Assembly (NCBI GenBank): GCA_000242935.3 | Contig: CP007053.1 | Coordinates: forward strand, 372,001-436,000 | Direction: 5' to 3' | From: Opitutaceae bacterium TAV5 | GTDB lineage: Bacteria; Verrucomicrobiota; Verrucomicrobiia; Opitutales; Opitutaceae | Length of the DNA stretch: 64,000 nt | Part shown: positions 51,648 to 59,629 of the stretch, piece after piece | Position numbering within the stretch: the stretch's first letter is position 1 | Layout: every line of letters starts with the position of its first letter | The notes under the pieces: generated by a model | The model's input: only the letters and a program-made list of their open reading frames with translations | Told to the model about the DNA's origin: nothing | The model's database searches: none | Position numbers and translations under genes: made by a program

Positions 51648-51676
51648 AACCCGCGGCCAAAACAAAACCGCGGGTT
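51648..51676. terminator. Bidirectional terminator
   Basis: AACCCGCGG and CCGCGGGTT form a 9-bp stem around an A-rich loop, with an A-run before the left arm. It is placed between the convergent acetyltransferase and ferredoxin genes. Confidence 0.78.
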
Positions 51677-51706
51677 CGCTCATCCAGGTTGCAGGCGGGA
51701 ATTGCC

Positions 51707-51943
51707 TCACTCGTCGCCGTCGTTGCCGATCGCCTCGACCGGGCATCCCTCGAGAGCTTCCATGCACTGGGCAATGTCTTCCTCGGTGGTCGGCTGGGCT
51801 TTCACGAAAGAGTAACCTCCGTCGTCATAGCGCGAGAAAAAATTCGGCGCCGTCTCGCGGCAGAGATCACAATCAATGCACTGCGAATCGACATAGAATT
51901 TTCCAGCGGAATTCTGTTCCCACTTGTCTGCTTTGTTGGCCAT
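51707..51943 (-). CDS. Ferredoxin, single 4Fe-4S cluster
   Basis: 78 residues. Cluster ligands CIDCDLC near the middle and a fourth Cys in the CP close to the C-terminus (EGCPVEAIGND) make a single-cluster ferredoxin of the short bacterial type; the acidic surface is usual. It carries electrons for an unknown partner. The ATG at 51943 (MANKADKWEQ) was chosen over an upstream in-frame start. Confidence 0.92.
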   Translation of the reverse strand: MANKADKWEQNSAGKFYVDSQCIDCDLCRETAPNFFSRYDDGGYSFVKAQPTTEEDIAQCMEALEGCPVEAIGNDGDE

Positions 51944-52255
51944 ACGTAACGGCGAGCAAAGAGCCTCCGTCCGCCCTGTCAAGATGGCTTCGGTCCAGGC
52001 CCGTCAACCGGTGCAATCGGAAGTGAGGGTGGCACGGGCTTCCAGTCCGTGTTCCGGAAGGCGGCGCTTCGCGCCGTCCACGGGCAAGGATGCCCGTGCC
52101 ACTTTTTCTGCCAATCCGGCATTCACCACTTCCGATTGGACCCCTCCCCCCCCCCACCCCGGGATTCTGGTTGCCGGTCTCCGGCCGGTCTCTTTGGTAG
52201 AGTGTTTCGGTCACTCGCCATCGTCACATCCCGGCGTCCCGCCATCTCTCATCCC
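51944..52255. other. Spacer containing a large palindromic repeat
   Basis: About 310 bases between the divergent ferredoxin and PfkB genes. Most of it is the GGCACGGGC-family repeat at 52015-52137. Promoters for both genes must lie around or within it. Confidence 0.75.
52015..52137. repeat. Dispersed palindromic repeat, GGCACGGGC family, copy 3
   Basis: The outer inverted pair AATCGGAAGTG (52015-52025) and CACTTCCGATT (52127-52137) frames the inner hairpins GGCACGGGCTTCC, GGCGGCGCTTCGCGCC and GGGCAAGGATGCCC. It is the inverse-orientation equivalent of 833-906 and shares blocks with 1123-1195. Confidence 0.85.
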
Positions 52256-53392
52256 ATGTCATTCCAGCAACGCGCTCTCCAGGAACTCGCCGCCGCCCGC
52301 GCCTCCGCCCGCCCGGGCCAGAAAAACGTCGTCGTCGGTCTCGACGGTTTTGTCGACACCATCGTCACTCCGGTCGCCCAGCGCACCGGCCAGGGCGACG
52401 CGTTCACCGCCATCGGGACGATCACCGAATTCGGCCAGCGTGTGCTCAGCGCCGCCGGCAAGAGCACCAATATCGAATTCTTCCCGCGCATGGAAAAACT
52501 CGGCGGGAACGGCCCCATCATGGCCAACGCCCTCCTTGCCGCCGGCTCCGCCCTCACCTACATCGGCGCCCTCGGCAAGGACGATGCCATCCACCCCGTT
52601 TTCGCGGACATGGCCGCCCGCTCCCGGGTCATCAGCCTTTGCGCCCCGGCCGCCACCACCGCCGTCGAATTCCTCGACGGCAAGCTCATGCTCGGCCAGA
52701 TGAAGTCTCTCGACGAAATCACCTGGGCCAAGCTCGCCGAAAAACCCGGCGAAGACGAACTCCTCCGCATCCTCGCCGCCGCCGATCTCGTGGCCCTCGT
52801 CAACTGGACCATGATCCCCAACATGACCGGCGTCTTCACCGAACTCGCCGACCGCGTCCTCCCGAAACTCCCCGCCCGCCCGTCCGGAGCCCCCGCCCGC
52901 ATTTTTTTCTTCGACCTGGCCGACCCCGAGAAACGCTCCGCCCACGACCTCGTCGACGCCCTCGCCGCCATTGCCCGCTTCGAGCAGCACGGCCAGGTCA
53001 CGCTGGGCCTCAACTTCAAGGAGGCCCAGCAGGTTTACGCCGCGCTCGGGCTCGGCGTCAGCGAAGGCGATGATGAACAGAATCTCCGCCAGACCGCCTC
53101 GGCCATCCGCCAGAAACTCGCTCTCTCCACGGTTGTCGTCCACCCGCGCGCCTCGGCCGCCTGCGCCACCGCCGACGGGGATTTCTGGGTGCCCGGCCCC
53201 TTCTGCGAAAAACCGCTCATCACCACCGGCGCCGGCGACCACTTCAATGCCGGTTTCACCCATGGCCAGCTCCTCGGCCTCAGTCCCGAGGCCTGCCTCG
53301 TGACCGGCGTGTGCACCTCCGGCCACTACGTGCGCAGCGCCCACAGCCCCTCGCTCGCCGACCTCGAAACATTCCTCGCCCGCTGGCGCTAA
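52256..53392 (+). CDS. PfkB-family carbohydrate/nucleoside kinase
   Basis: 378 residues. Ribokinase-fold features: KNVVVGLDGFVDTIV, KLGGNGPIMANALLAAGSALTYIGALGKDD (substrate-binding lid region) and the ATP-site motif ITTGAGDHFNAGFTHGQLLGL with catalytic Asp of GAGD. The protein is longer than most PfkB kinases and the substrate is not evident. The ATG at 52256 precedes the core by the usual distance. tmk follows 38 bases after its stop. Confidence 0.88.
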   Translation: MSFQQRALQELAAARASARPGQKNVVVGLDGFVDTIVTPVAQRTGQGDAFTAIGTITEFGQRVLSAAGKSTNIEFFPRMEKLGGNGPIMANALLAAGSALTYIGALGKDDAIHPVFADMAARSRVISLCAPAATTAVEFLDGKLMLGQMKSLDEITWAKLAEKPGEDELLRILAAADLVALVNWTMIPNMTGVFTELADRVLPKLPARPSGAPARIFFFDLADPEKRSAHDLVDALAAIARFEQHGQVTLGLNFKEAQQVYAALGLGVSEGDDEQNLRQTASAIRQKLALSTVVVHPRASAACATADGDFWVPGPFCEKPLITTGAGDHFNAGFTHGQLLGLSPEACLVTGVCTSGHYVRSAHSPSLADLETFLARWR

Positions 53393-53430
53393 ATCCCTCA
53401 TCCTCCCGCTTACATTCACCCTTACTCGAC

Positions 53431-54105
53431 GTGCCTCTCAAAAAACACATACCAACCGGCAAACTCATCTCGCTCGAAGGGCCCGAAGGCTGTGGCAAGT
53501 CCACCCAGATCGCCCGCCTGGCCAAACACATCCAGCTCCTCGGCCGCGATGTCTTCTGCACGCGCGAACCCGGCGGCACCGAAATCGGCGAACAGGTCCG
53601 CAACATCATCGTCCACAACTCCAAAGGTGACGAGATGACCGCCGAGACCGAGCTCCTCCTCTTCGCCGCCTCGCGCGCCCAGCTCGTGCGCGAAGTCATC
53701 GCCCCCGCCCTGCTCCGCGGCGAAATCGTCCTCAGCGACCGGTTTCTCGATTCGTCGACCGTTTACCAGGGCGTGGCCCGCAACCTCGCGATGGACCCGG
53801 TCAACCTGATCAACCAGTTCGCCGTCGGCAACGTCATGCCCGACCTCACGATCATCATCGACGTGCCGCCCGACGTCAGCCTCGCCCGCATCCACCAGCG
53901 CGCCTCCGACCTGCCCGACCGCATGGAGCGCGAGAACATCGACTTCTACAACAAGGTGCGCGAAGGCTACCTGCTCCTCGCCAAGGGCCTCCCCCGCAAG
54001 TTCCTCGTCGTGGACGGCACGCAGACCGAGGACGAAGTCGAACATTTCATCTGGGACGAAGTCCAGAAGCTCCTCGTCCAGCCCACCGTCGACGCAGTCA
54101 GCTGA
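53431..54105 (+). CDS. tmk: Thymidylate kinase
   Basis: 224 residues. P-loop GPEGCGKST, the TMP-binding REPGGTEIGEQVRNIIV, DRFLDSSTVYQG, and a lid-like RASDLPDRMERENIDFY region identify TMP kinase, which makes dTDP for DNA synthesis. The start is a GTG at 53431 (then PLKKHIPTGKLISLEG); an upstream ATG would run back into the PfkB gene. In many bacteria tmk is followed by holB; here holB also follows, but 420 bases of repeat DNA separate them. Confidence 0.95.
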   Translation: MPLKKHIPTGKLISLEGPEGCGKSTQIARLAKHIQLLGRDVFCTREPGGTEIGEQVRNIIVHNSKGDEMTAETELLLFAASRAQLVREVIAPALLRGEIVLSDRFLDSSTVYQGVARNLAMDPVNLINQFAVGNVMPDLTIIIDVPPDVSLARIHQRASDLPDRMERENIDFYNKVREGYLLLAKGLPRKFLVVDGTQTEDEVEHFIWDEVQKLLVQPTVDAVS

Positions 54106-54525
54106 AAAAGGCGGAAAGCTGAAAACCTGAAGGCGGAAAAGAACGAGTCGCGCACTCTCTCTCCCGTGCGTTCCGGAATTTCGCCTTCAATCTTCAGCTA
54201 TCGGGAACATCCAAAAATTGAACAGAAGGCAACGAAGGGAACGAAGAACAACCAGGGACGCTTACCGTTCATTCCTGTTTAACTTTCTTAAAACAAATAA
54301 TACCGGTGCCCTGAATGTTTTTGACTTTACACAAAGATCGCGAAGAGCGCGAAGAGCAGAATTATCAATTCTTTGCGTTGTTTGCGCCCTTTGTGTAAAA
54401 ATCTGAAGGTTTCGGAATGTTGGTATAACTTCTTGTTCAGGGCCTTCTTTGTTTTCACCTTCGTTTCCTTCTGTTCAAAAATGAATTTCTAGAACGTCCC
54501 TCTCCGCTTTCAGGCTTTTTTCCGC
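54106..54525. other. Spacer holding composite repeat copy B
   Basis: No gene. The first part shows a short inverted tract of the AAGGCGGAAAG type, and the bulk is the composite nested inverted repeat (54203-54500) that separates tmk from holB. Confidence 0.8.
54203..54500. repeat. Composite nested inverted repeat, copy B
   Basis: Same plan as copy A at 21028-21274: outer arms with TTGAACAGAAGGCAACGAAGG and its counterpart ending CCTTCTGTTCAA, inner arms GACTTTACACAAAGATCGCGAAG and GCGCCCTTTGTGTAAAAATC. It is 51 bases longer than copy A, with extra sequence between the outer and inner left arms (TTACCGTTCATTCCTG...). Confidence 0.85.
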
Positions 54526-55512
54526 ATGTCTCACGCTTCCCTTCCCTGGCCCGCTTCCGTTGACGGCACGCCTGCCATCGCGGTCATCGAGCGCGCCATC
54601 GAACGCCGCCGGCTCTCGCACAGCCTTCTCGTCACCGGCCCCGATCACGACCTGCTCGCCGCCGTCGCGCTCACCCTCGCCGACCGGCTGCTCAACTCCC
54701 CCGAACTTCCCCCCGCCTCGCACCGCCCCGTCCATGCCGACACCGGCAACCACCCCGATCTCTTCGAACTGCGCCCCGCCGGCAAGATGCGCCAGATCGG
54801 CGCCGAAGCCACCCGCGAGCTCATCGGCAAGGTCCAGGTGTCCGCCACCGCCGCCCACTGCAAGGTCGCCATCATCCACGAGTGCGACCGCATGCACGTC
54901 TCCGCCGCCAACATTTTCCTGAAAACCCTCGAGGAGCCGCCCGCCAACACCACGCTCCTGCTGCTCACCTCGCGCCCCTACTCGCTGCTCCCGACGATCC
55001 GCAGCCGTTGCCTCAATTTCCGCTTCCCCGCCACCGGCGAACGTCCCGCGCCCGACGGCTGGGAAGCATGGAAGGAGGACTACCGCTCCTGGCTCGGCCG
55101 GCTCTCCCAGGGCGTTGCCGACAAAAAAACCGTGGCCGACGCGATCTTCGCCGCCTGCGGCCTCACCGCCCGTTTCGGAGCGATCCTCGATTTCGCCACC
55201 GCCGATCTCTGGAAAAAGGAAAAGGCGGGACTGCCCGAAGACCTGAAGGAAGACGAACGCGAGGCCATCGAGACCGGCCTGTCCAAGGGCCTGCGTGCCC
55301 GGCTCTTCGCCGACATCGAGCAAGTCACCAGCGCCTTCGCCCGCCAGGCGCTCCTCGCCGGCAACCTCGCCATGCGCCATTCGGTGGCCGAGGCCATCTC
55401 GCAACTCGAGCACAAGGTCGGCCTCCTCAATCTCAACCTCGACGAATCCGCCGCGCTGGAAGCGTTCCTCCTCCAGTCGCTCCGCATCTGGACACGGCGC
55501 CCCGCCGCGTAG
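54526..55512 (+). CDS. holB: DNA polymerase III delta-prime subunit (clamp loader)
   Basis: 328 residues. AAA+ clamp-loader relatedness: LSHSLLVTGPDHDLLAAVALTLADRLL (a degenerate P-loop, as in delta-prime), HPDLFELRPAGKMRQIGAEATRELI, VAIIHECDRMHVSAANIFLKTLEEPPANTTLLLLTSRPYSLLPTIRSRC with the SRC motif of the clamp-loader family. It helps load the beta clamp at the replication fork. The absence of a functional Walker A and of the zinc-binding cysteines matches delta-prime rather than gamma/tau. It follows tmk. Confidence 0.9.
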   Translation: MSHASLPWPASVDGTPAIAVIERAIERRRLSHSLLVTGPDHDLLAAVALTLADRLLNSPELPPASHRPVHADTGNHPDLFELRPAGKMRQIGAEATRELIGKVQVSATAAHCKVAIIHECDRMHVSAANIFLKTLEEPPANTTLLLLTSRPYSLLPTIRSRCLNFRFPATGERPAPDGWEAWKEDYRSWLGRLSQGVADKKTVADAIFAACGLTARFGAILDFATADLWKKEKAGLPEDLKEDEREAIETGLSKGLRARLFADIEQVTSAFARQALLAGNLAMRHSVAEAISQLEHKVGLLNLNLDESAALEAFLLQSLRIWTRRPAA

Positions 55513-55574
55513 CTGCAAACGTGAGTTCGCAGGGCCCGGGCGTACGGCGGCCTGCGAACTCACGTTCGCAGCCA
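55509..55574. repeat. Inverted repeat CTGCGAACGTGAGTTCGCAG family
   Basis: The left arm at 55509-55533 and right arm at 55551-55574 (CCTGCGAACTCACGTTCGCAG) form a long hairpin with a GC loop just after holB. Each arm is itself palindromic (CTGCGAAC/GTTCGCAG). Related to the elements at 15079-15225 and 20784-20807. Confidence 0.82.
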
Positions 55575-55605
55575 TGCGGGTCCTTCCCGTATCATACCAG
55601 CGTCC

Positions 55606-55709
55606 CGAATGTTTTTGATTTTACACCAAGGCCGCAAAGGACGCGAAGAAGGTAACTGGCAATCCTTTGCGCTCTTTGCGGCCTTGGTGTAAAAATCCGA
55701 AGGCTTTGG
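55606..55709. repeat. Inner element of the composite repeat, copy C
   Basis: Contains TTTTACACCAAGGCCGCAAAGG and its complement CTTTGCGGCCTTGGTGTAAA, separated by the same GACGCGAAGAAGGTAACTGG linker as copy A. It lacks the outer TTGAACAGAAGG arms, showing that the inner element exists independently. Located after holB. Confidence 0.85.
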
Positions 55710-55719
55710 GGCTTTGGTA

Positions 55720-56913
55720 TCATCTCGGCAAATACGTGCCGCACGATTCGCGCACCACCAGCCGCGGCGCGACGAAGAAACTGCAGACCGGGGCCAGCGG
55801 ATCGGCGATGCGGCGCAGCATCGCATCAAACGCCACCGCCGCAATCTCGTCGCATGGCTGGTGCACCGTCGTCAGCGGCACGGCCATCAGCGTGGCGTAG
55901 CGTACATCGTCGAAGCCCACCACCCGCAAATCGTGCGGCACCCTCACCCCCGCCCGCAGCAATGTCTGCAACAGCTCCGCGGCCGTCCGGTCGTTGGCGC
56001 AGATGCATGCCTCCGGTTTGCGTTTCAGCAGGCTGCTCTTCACGAATGCCGCATCGGACGGATCGCCCTCGATCACGCCCCCGGCGCCCCATTCCAGCCC
56101 GGCTCCGACCAGCGCCTCCCGCACGCCCGTGATCCGTGCCGCCACCGTCGCCGCCGACATCGGCCTCGTGAAAAACGTCACGCGCCGGCACCCCAGTTTC
56201 AACAGATGCGAGGCCACCAGATGGCCGGCGGCCACGTTGTCCATCCCCACCACATCGAAAGCCCCACGATGCGGGAAACGCTCCATGTCGCGATCCACCA
56301 GCACGAGCGGGATGCCCGCCTGCCGGAACTTTTCGCCGATCCGGTGATTCACCTCCGCCTGTTGCCGCGAGAGCTCCAGCGGAGCGAAAAAAACGCCGCC
56401 CACCTTGCGCTCGATAAACTCCTCGCACAAGCGCTCCGCCTGCGCCAGCTCCGCGGCCTCCCGCGCTTCCTGCCCCTCCCCCGCCCTCTCCTCCCCGGCT
56501 CCTTTTCCGCTTCCCCGATCGCGTCCGCGCGCGCTGCTCCACTGCACCGCAAAATCCTGCGTGCGCGCGAGACTCGCGAGCTGCCCGCAGATCATTTCGA
56601 AAATCTCCGTCGTTTCCCACTGCGGGATCAACAAGCCGAGTTGCCGCTGCCCCGCCGCCGCCAGCGGCTTTTCCACCACAAACGACCCCGCCCCGGCCCG
56701 CCGCTCCACCAGTCCCGACAATACCAGCTCCTTCAACGCCCGCGCCGCCGTCGGCCGCGACACGCCAAACCGCTTCACCAGCGCCGACTCGCTCGGCAAC
56801 CGCTGCCCGGCTCCGTAATCACCGGCCAGTATCCGGTCTTTCAGCGAGTTAAATATCTGGCTGTACTTTGTTTGCTCCGTTCCGGAGGCAGATGGTTCAA
56901 GGTTTGCTGTCAT
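55720..56913 (-). CDS. Transcriptional regulator with GntR head and LacI-type sugar domain
   Basis: 397 residues. GntR-type winged helix (YSQIFNSLKDRILAGDYGAGQRLPSESALVKRFGVSRPTAARALKELVLSGLVERRAGAGSFVV) joined to a periplasmic-binding-protein-like domain (LGLLIPQWETTEIFEMICGQLA..., FFAPLELSRQ, PLVLVDRDMERFP, VGMDNVAAGHLVASHLLKLGCRRVTFF, VVGFDDVRYATLMAVPLTTVHQP). This hybrid is the AraR type. An unusual 30-residue Gly/Glu/Ala/Arg-rich insertion (about 130-160) interrupts the sugar domain. It is divergent from the sugar transporter and fructokinase-like genes and probably represses them. The ATG at 56913 follows AGGAGGTG by 11 bases; a GTG at 56925 is the alternative. Confidence 0.9.
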   Translation of the reverse strand: MTANLEPSASGTEQTKYSQIFNSLKDRILAGDYGAGQRLPSESALVKRFGVSRPTAARALKELVLSGLVERRAGAGSFVVEKPLAAAGQRQLGLLIPQWETTEIFEMICGQLASLARTQDFAVQWSSARGRDRGSGKGAGEERAGEGQEAREAAELAQAERLCEEFIERKVGGVFFAPLELSRQQAEVNHRIGEKFRQAGIPLVLVDRDMERFPHRGAFDVVGMDNVAAGHLVASHLLKLGCRRVTFFTRPMSAATVAARITGVREALVGAGLEWGAGGVIEGDPSDAAFVKSSLLKRKPEACICANDRTAAELLQTLLRAGVRVPHDLRVVGFDDVRYATLMAVPLTTVHQPCDEIAAVAFDAMLRRIADPLAPVCSFFVAPRLVVRESCGTYLPR

Positions 56914-56987
56914 GACATGTAACACCTCCTGCTCTGTCAGGAATATGACCGTAATCCAGTCATTTTATTTGTCATGTTTTACTGACA
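56909..56987. promoter_or_regulatory. Candidate operator region between regulator and sugar transporter
   Basis: A 10-bp perfect palindrome TGTCATGACA (56909-56918) overlaps the regulator start codon. CTGTCAG (56933-56939) and CTGACAG (56981-56987) form an inverted pair. The TGTCA half-site recurs near 56970. These could be binding sites of the AraR-type regulator. Confidence 0.45.
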
Positions 56988-57100
56988 GGACGTTTGCTGG
57001 CCTCAGTTACAAAAAGCACCCACACCGGTTCCCCACTTCCTCCGCCCTCTGCGCTCTCCGTCTCCGGTGTTCCCTTCTTCCCTGTCACCCGACACCCGTC

Positions 57101-58582
57101 ATGCAACCCGCCTCCCACCCGACCTCCATCCTGCCTCTTCCCGGAGCGGCCCCGGCCGCCCCTGCCTCGCCCAACCGGTTTCTGCTGACCTGCGCGCTTG
57201 TCGCCGCGCTCGGCGGGCTCCTCTTCGGCTTCGACACCGTCGTCATCTCCGGCGCCCAGGCGCAACTGAAGGAAAAATTTGCGCTCTCCGGATTCATGCA
57301 GGGCTTCATGACGGCCTCCGCCCTCATCGGCACCGTCATCGGCTCGCTCATCGCCGGCAAGCCCGGCGATCTCTACGGGCGCCGCCGCTGCCTCGCCTGG
57401 TCCGGCATCCTCTTCTTCGTTTCCGCCGTCGGCTGCGGTCTTGCGTGGGATTTCCGGTCGCTCATCGCCTTCCGCATTGTCGGTGGGCTCGGCATCGGCG
57501 CCTCCACCGTGATCTGTCCGCTCTATCTCGCCGAAATTTCTCCGGCGCAATGGCGCGGGCGGCTCGGCGCGTTTTTCCAGTTCAACATCGTTCTCGGCAT
57601 CCTCCTCGCCTTCCTCTCCAACTACCTCATCGGCCTGCTCGATACCGGCGCGATCGAGTGGCGCGTGAAACTTGGCGTCGAGGCGTTCCCCGCCCTCGCC
57701 TTCTGGCTCCTGCTCCGGGGCATCCCGGAAAGCCCGCGCTGGCTCGTCATGCGCGGCCGCCCCGACGAGGCCCGCGAAATCCTGCAACAAACCGGCGCCG
57801 CCGACACCGATGCGCAAGTCGCAGCCATTCAGGCCTCCCTTCACGAGGAAACCTCCGCACAACAACTCCGCGAACCGCTCTTCCGCCGCCTTCACGCCCT
57901 CCCCGTCTTCCTCGCCGTGTCCGTCGCCATGTTCAACCAGCTCGACGGCATCAACGCCCTCCTCTACTATCTCAACCCCATTTTCGCGATGGCCGGCTTC
58001 GACAAGGTCTCCGGCGATCTCCAGTCCGTCGTCATCGGTGTCATGAACCTCGTGTTCACCATGCTCGGCATGGCGATCATCGACCGCGTGGGCCGCAAGC
58101 CGCTGCTTGTCGCTGGCGCCATCGGCACCGGGCTCTGCCTGATCGGCGTGGCCTGGATTTTCCAGATCAACCGCTTCCAGGGCGCGCTTGTGTATCTTCT
58201 GGTCGGCTACATCGCCTGCCATGCCTTCAGCCAGGGCGCCGTCATCTGGGTGTATATCAGCGAAATTTTTCCCAACACCGTCCGCGCCAAGGGCCAGGCG
58301 CTCGGCAGCTTCACCCACTGGATCATGGCCGCCGCCATCTCGTGGGTCTTCCCGATCTTCGCCAAAAACGCCGGCGAACCGGGCGCAGGCCTCCCGTTCT
58401 GGTTTTTCGCCGCGATGATGGCGCTGCAGGTGGTTGTCGTGCTACGTTACTTCCCCGAAACCAAAGGCGTGCCGCTCGAAGAAATGCAGGCCCGTCTCCG
58501 GCGGGGCCCACGACAGGATTTTCAAACCGGATGCCGCGAAACACACGAGAAAACACGCCAGACCCTGTCCCCCGAATCCTGA
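57101..58582 (+). CDS. Sugar porter of the major facilitator superfamily
   Basis: 493 residues, about twelve membrane helices. Sugar-porter motifs are clear: GGLLFGFDTVVISGA in helix 1, GDLYGRRR in the first loop, GGLGIGASTVICPLYLAEISPAQWRG, IPESPRWLVMRGR before the central loop, VAMFNQLDGINALLYYLNPIF in helix 7, and the closing FPETKGVPLEE. It imports a monosaccharide (glucose, fructose, xylose or similar) by proton symport. The ATG at 57101 begins a short Pro/Ala-rich tail. A fructokinase-like gene follows 14 bases later, and a divergent AraR-type regulator precedes it. Confidence 0.93.
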   Translation: MQPASHPTSILPLPGAAPAAPASPNRFLLTCALVAALGGLLFGFDTVVISGAQAQLKEKFALSGFMQGFMTASALIGTVIGSLIAGKPGDLYGRRRCLAWSGILFFVSAVGCGLAWDFRSLIAFRIVGGLGIGASTVICPLYLAEISPAQWRGRLGAFFQFNIVLGILLAFLSNYLIGLLDTGAIEWRVKLGVEAFPALAFWLLLRGIPESPRWLVMRGRPDEAREILQQTGAADTDAQVAAIQASLHEETSAQQLREPLFRRLHALPVFLAVSVAMFNQLDGINALLYYLNPIFAMAGFDKVSGDLQSVVIGVMNLVFTMLGMAIIDRVGRKPLLVAGAIGTGLCLIGVAWIFQINRFQGALVYLLVGYIACHAFSQGAVIWVYISEIFPNTVRAKGQALGSFTHWIMAAAISWVFPIFAKNAGEPGAGLPFWFFAAMMALQVVVVLRYFPETKGVPLEEMQARLRRGPRQDFQTGCRETHEKTRQTLSPES

Positions 58583-58596
58583 TACAAAAACCGTCA

Positions 58597-59538
58597 ATGT
58601 TCCACCCGTTCCCCGCCATGCGATCTTTCGCCTCCGCACTCTCCGTCCGCGCCGACCTCCTGGTCTTCGGCGAACTCCTTTGGGATCTCCTGCCCTCCGG
58701 CCCGCAACCCGGAGGCGCTCCCGCCAACGTCGCCGTGCAGGCGCAAGGCATCGGCGTGGACAGCCTGCTCGTCAGCGCCGTGGGCGACGACAACCTCGGC
58801 CACGAGATGCTCGCCCGCCTCCGCGCGCAAGGCGTCCGCCTCGACGGCATCCGGACCGATCCGGAAGCTCCCACCGGCACCGTCGAGGTCACTCTTTCGG
58901 GCAACGGCATCCCGAGTTACCACATCCGGCGCGACGTGGCGTGGGACCGCATCATGGCCACGCCCGCGCTCGGCGACGCGGCGGCCTCGGCCCGGGCCTT
59001 CTGTTTCGGTTCGCTCGCGCAACGTTCGCCCGTCTCCCGCGAGGCCCTGCGCGCGCTGCTCGCACGCGTGCCGCCGGGCTGCGTCCGCTTTTTCGACGTC
59101 AACCTCCGCAAACCGCATCCCCCGCCGGAGATCATCCAGACTTCGCTGGAACACACCGATGTCCTGAAACTCAACCACGAGGAATTGCCGCTCGTCGCCC
59201 GCTGGCTCGATCTGCCCGCCGACGAAGCCGGTTTCGCCCGCGCCCTTCACCGGCGCTATCCGGTGCGGACGATTCTCCTGACCCGGGGACCGGACGGCGC
59301 GACGGTGTTCGGGAGCGATCACCCGCCCGTCGAAATCCCCGCGTCGCCGGTAAAAAAGATCATCGACACCGTCGGCGCCGGTGACGCGTTCTCCGCCGGT
59401 TTTCTCGCCGGGCTGCTGAAAGGCTTTCCGGCCGGCGAAGCCGCCGCGCTCGGCAGCGACCTCGCCGCAGAGGTCTGCCAGACCTCCGGCGCGTGGCTGC
59501 CGGCGGGAGTCGCAATGGAGGGGTACGGCTCGAAGTAA
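58597..59538 (+). CDS. Fructokinase-like PfkB kinase
   Basis: 313 residues. PfkB features: DLLVFGELLWDLLPSGPQPGGAPANVAVQAQ (sugar-binding N-terminus), LVSAVGDDNLGHEMLARLRAQGV, and IDTVGAGDAFSAGFLAGLLKG with the catalytic Asp of GAGD. FDVNLRKPH is typical of fructokinases. It phosphorylates the sugar brought in by the adjacent porter; 14 bases separate the genes. ATG at 58597 is taken; ATG at 58618 is possible. A terminator for the opposite-strand ribosomal operon lies 20 bases downstream. Confidence 0.9.
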   Translation: MFHPFPAMRSFASALSVRADLLVFGELLWDLLPSGPQPGGAPANVAVQAQGIGVDSLLVSAVGDDNLGHEMLARLRAQGVRLDGIRTDPEAPTGTVEVTLSGNGIPSYHIRRDVAWDRIMATPALGDAAASARAFCFGSLAQRSPVSREALRALLARVPPGCVRFFDVNLRKPHPPPEIIQTSLEHTDVLKLNHEELPLVARWLDLPADEAGFARALHRRYPVRTILLTRGPDGATVFGSDHPPVEIPASPVKKIIDTVGAGDAFSAGFLAGLLKGFPAGEAAALGSDLAAEVCQTSGAWLPAGVAMEGYGSK

Positions 59539-59553
59539 CTTCGGGTGTCGGCC

Positions 59554-59589
59554 AAGAAAAAGCGCCGGACCTTTTTCAGGGCCGGCGCT
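59554..59589 (-). terminator. Terminator of the rpoA-rplQ operon
   Basis: On the minus strand AGCGCCGG pairs with CCGGCGCT around a TGAAAAAG-containing loop and is followed by TTTTCTT. It lies about 40 bases past rplQ. Confidence 0.82.
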
Positions 59590-59629
59590 CGGAGGGAGAG
59601 GATGATCTCCCGATCAGACGGGAGGGTTG

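Noticed and set aside
56972-58318. 448-codon minus-strand frame
   Set aside because: Antisense to the sugar porter; Asp/Glu/Gly-rich shadow of membrane-helix codons.
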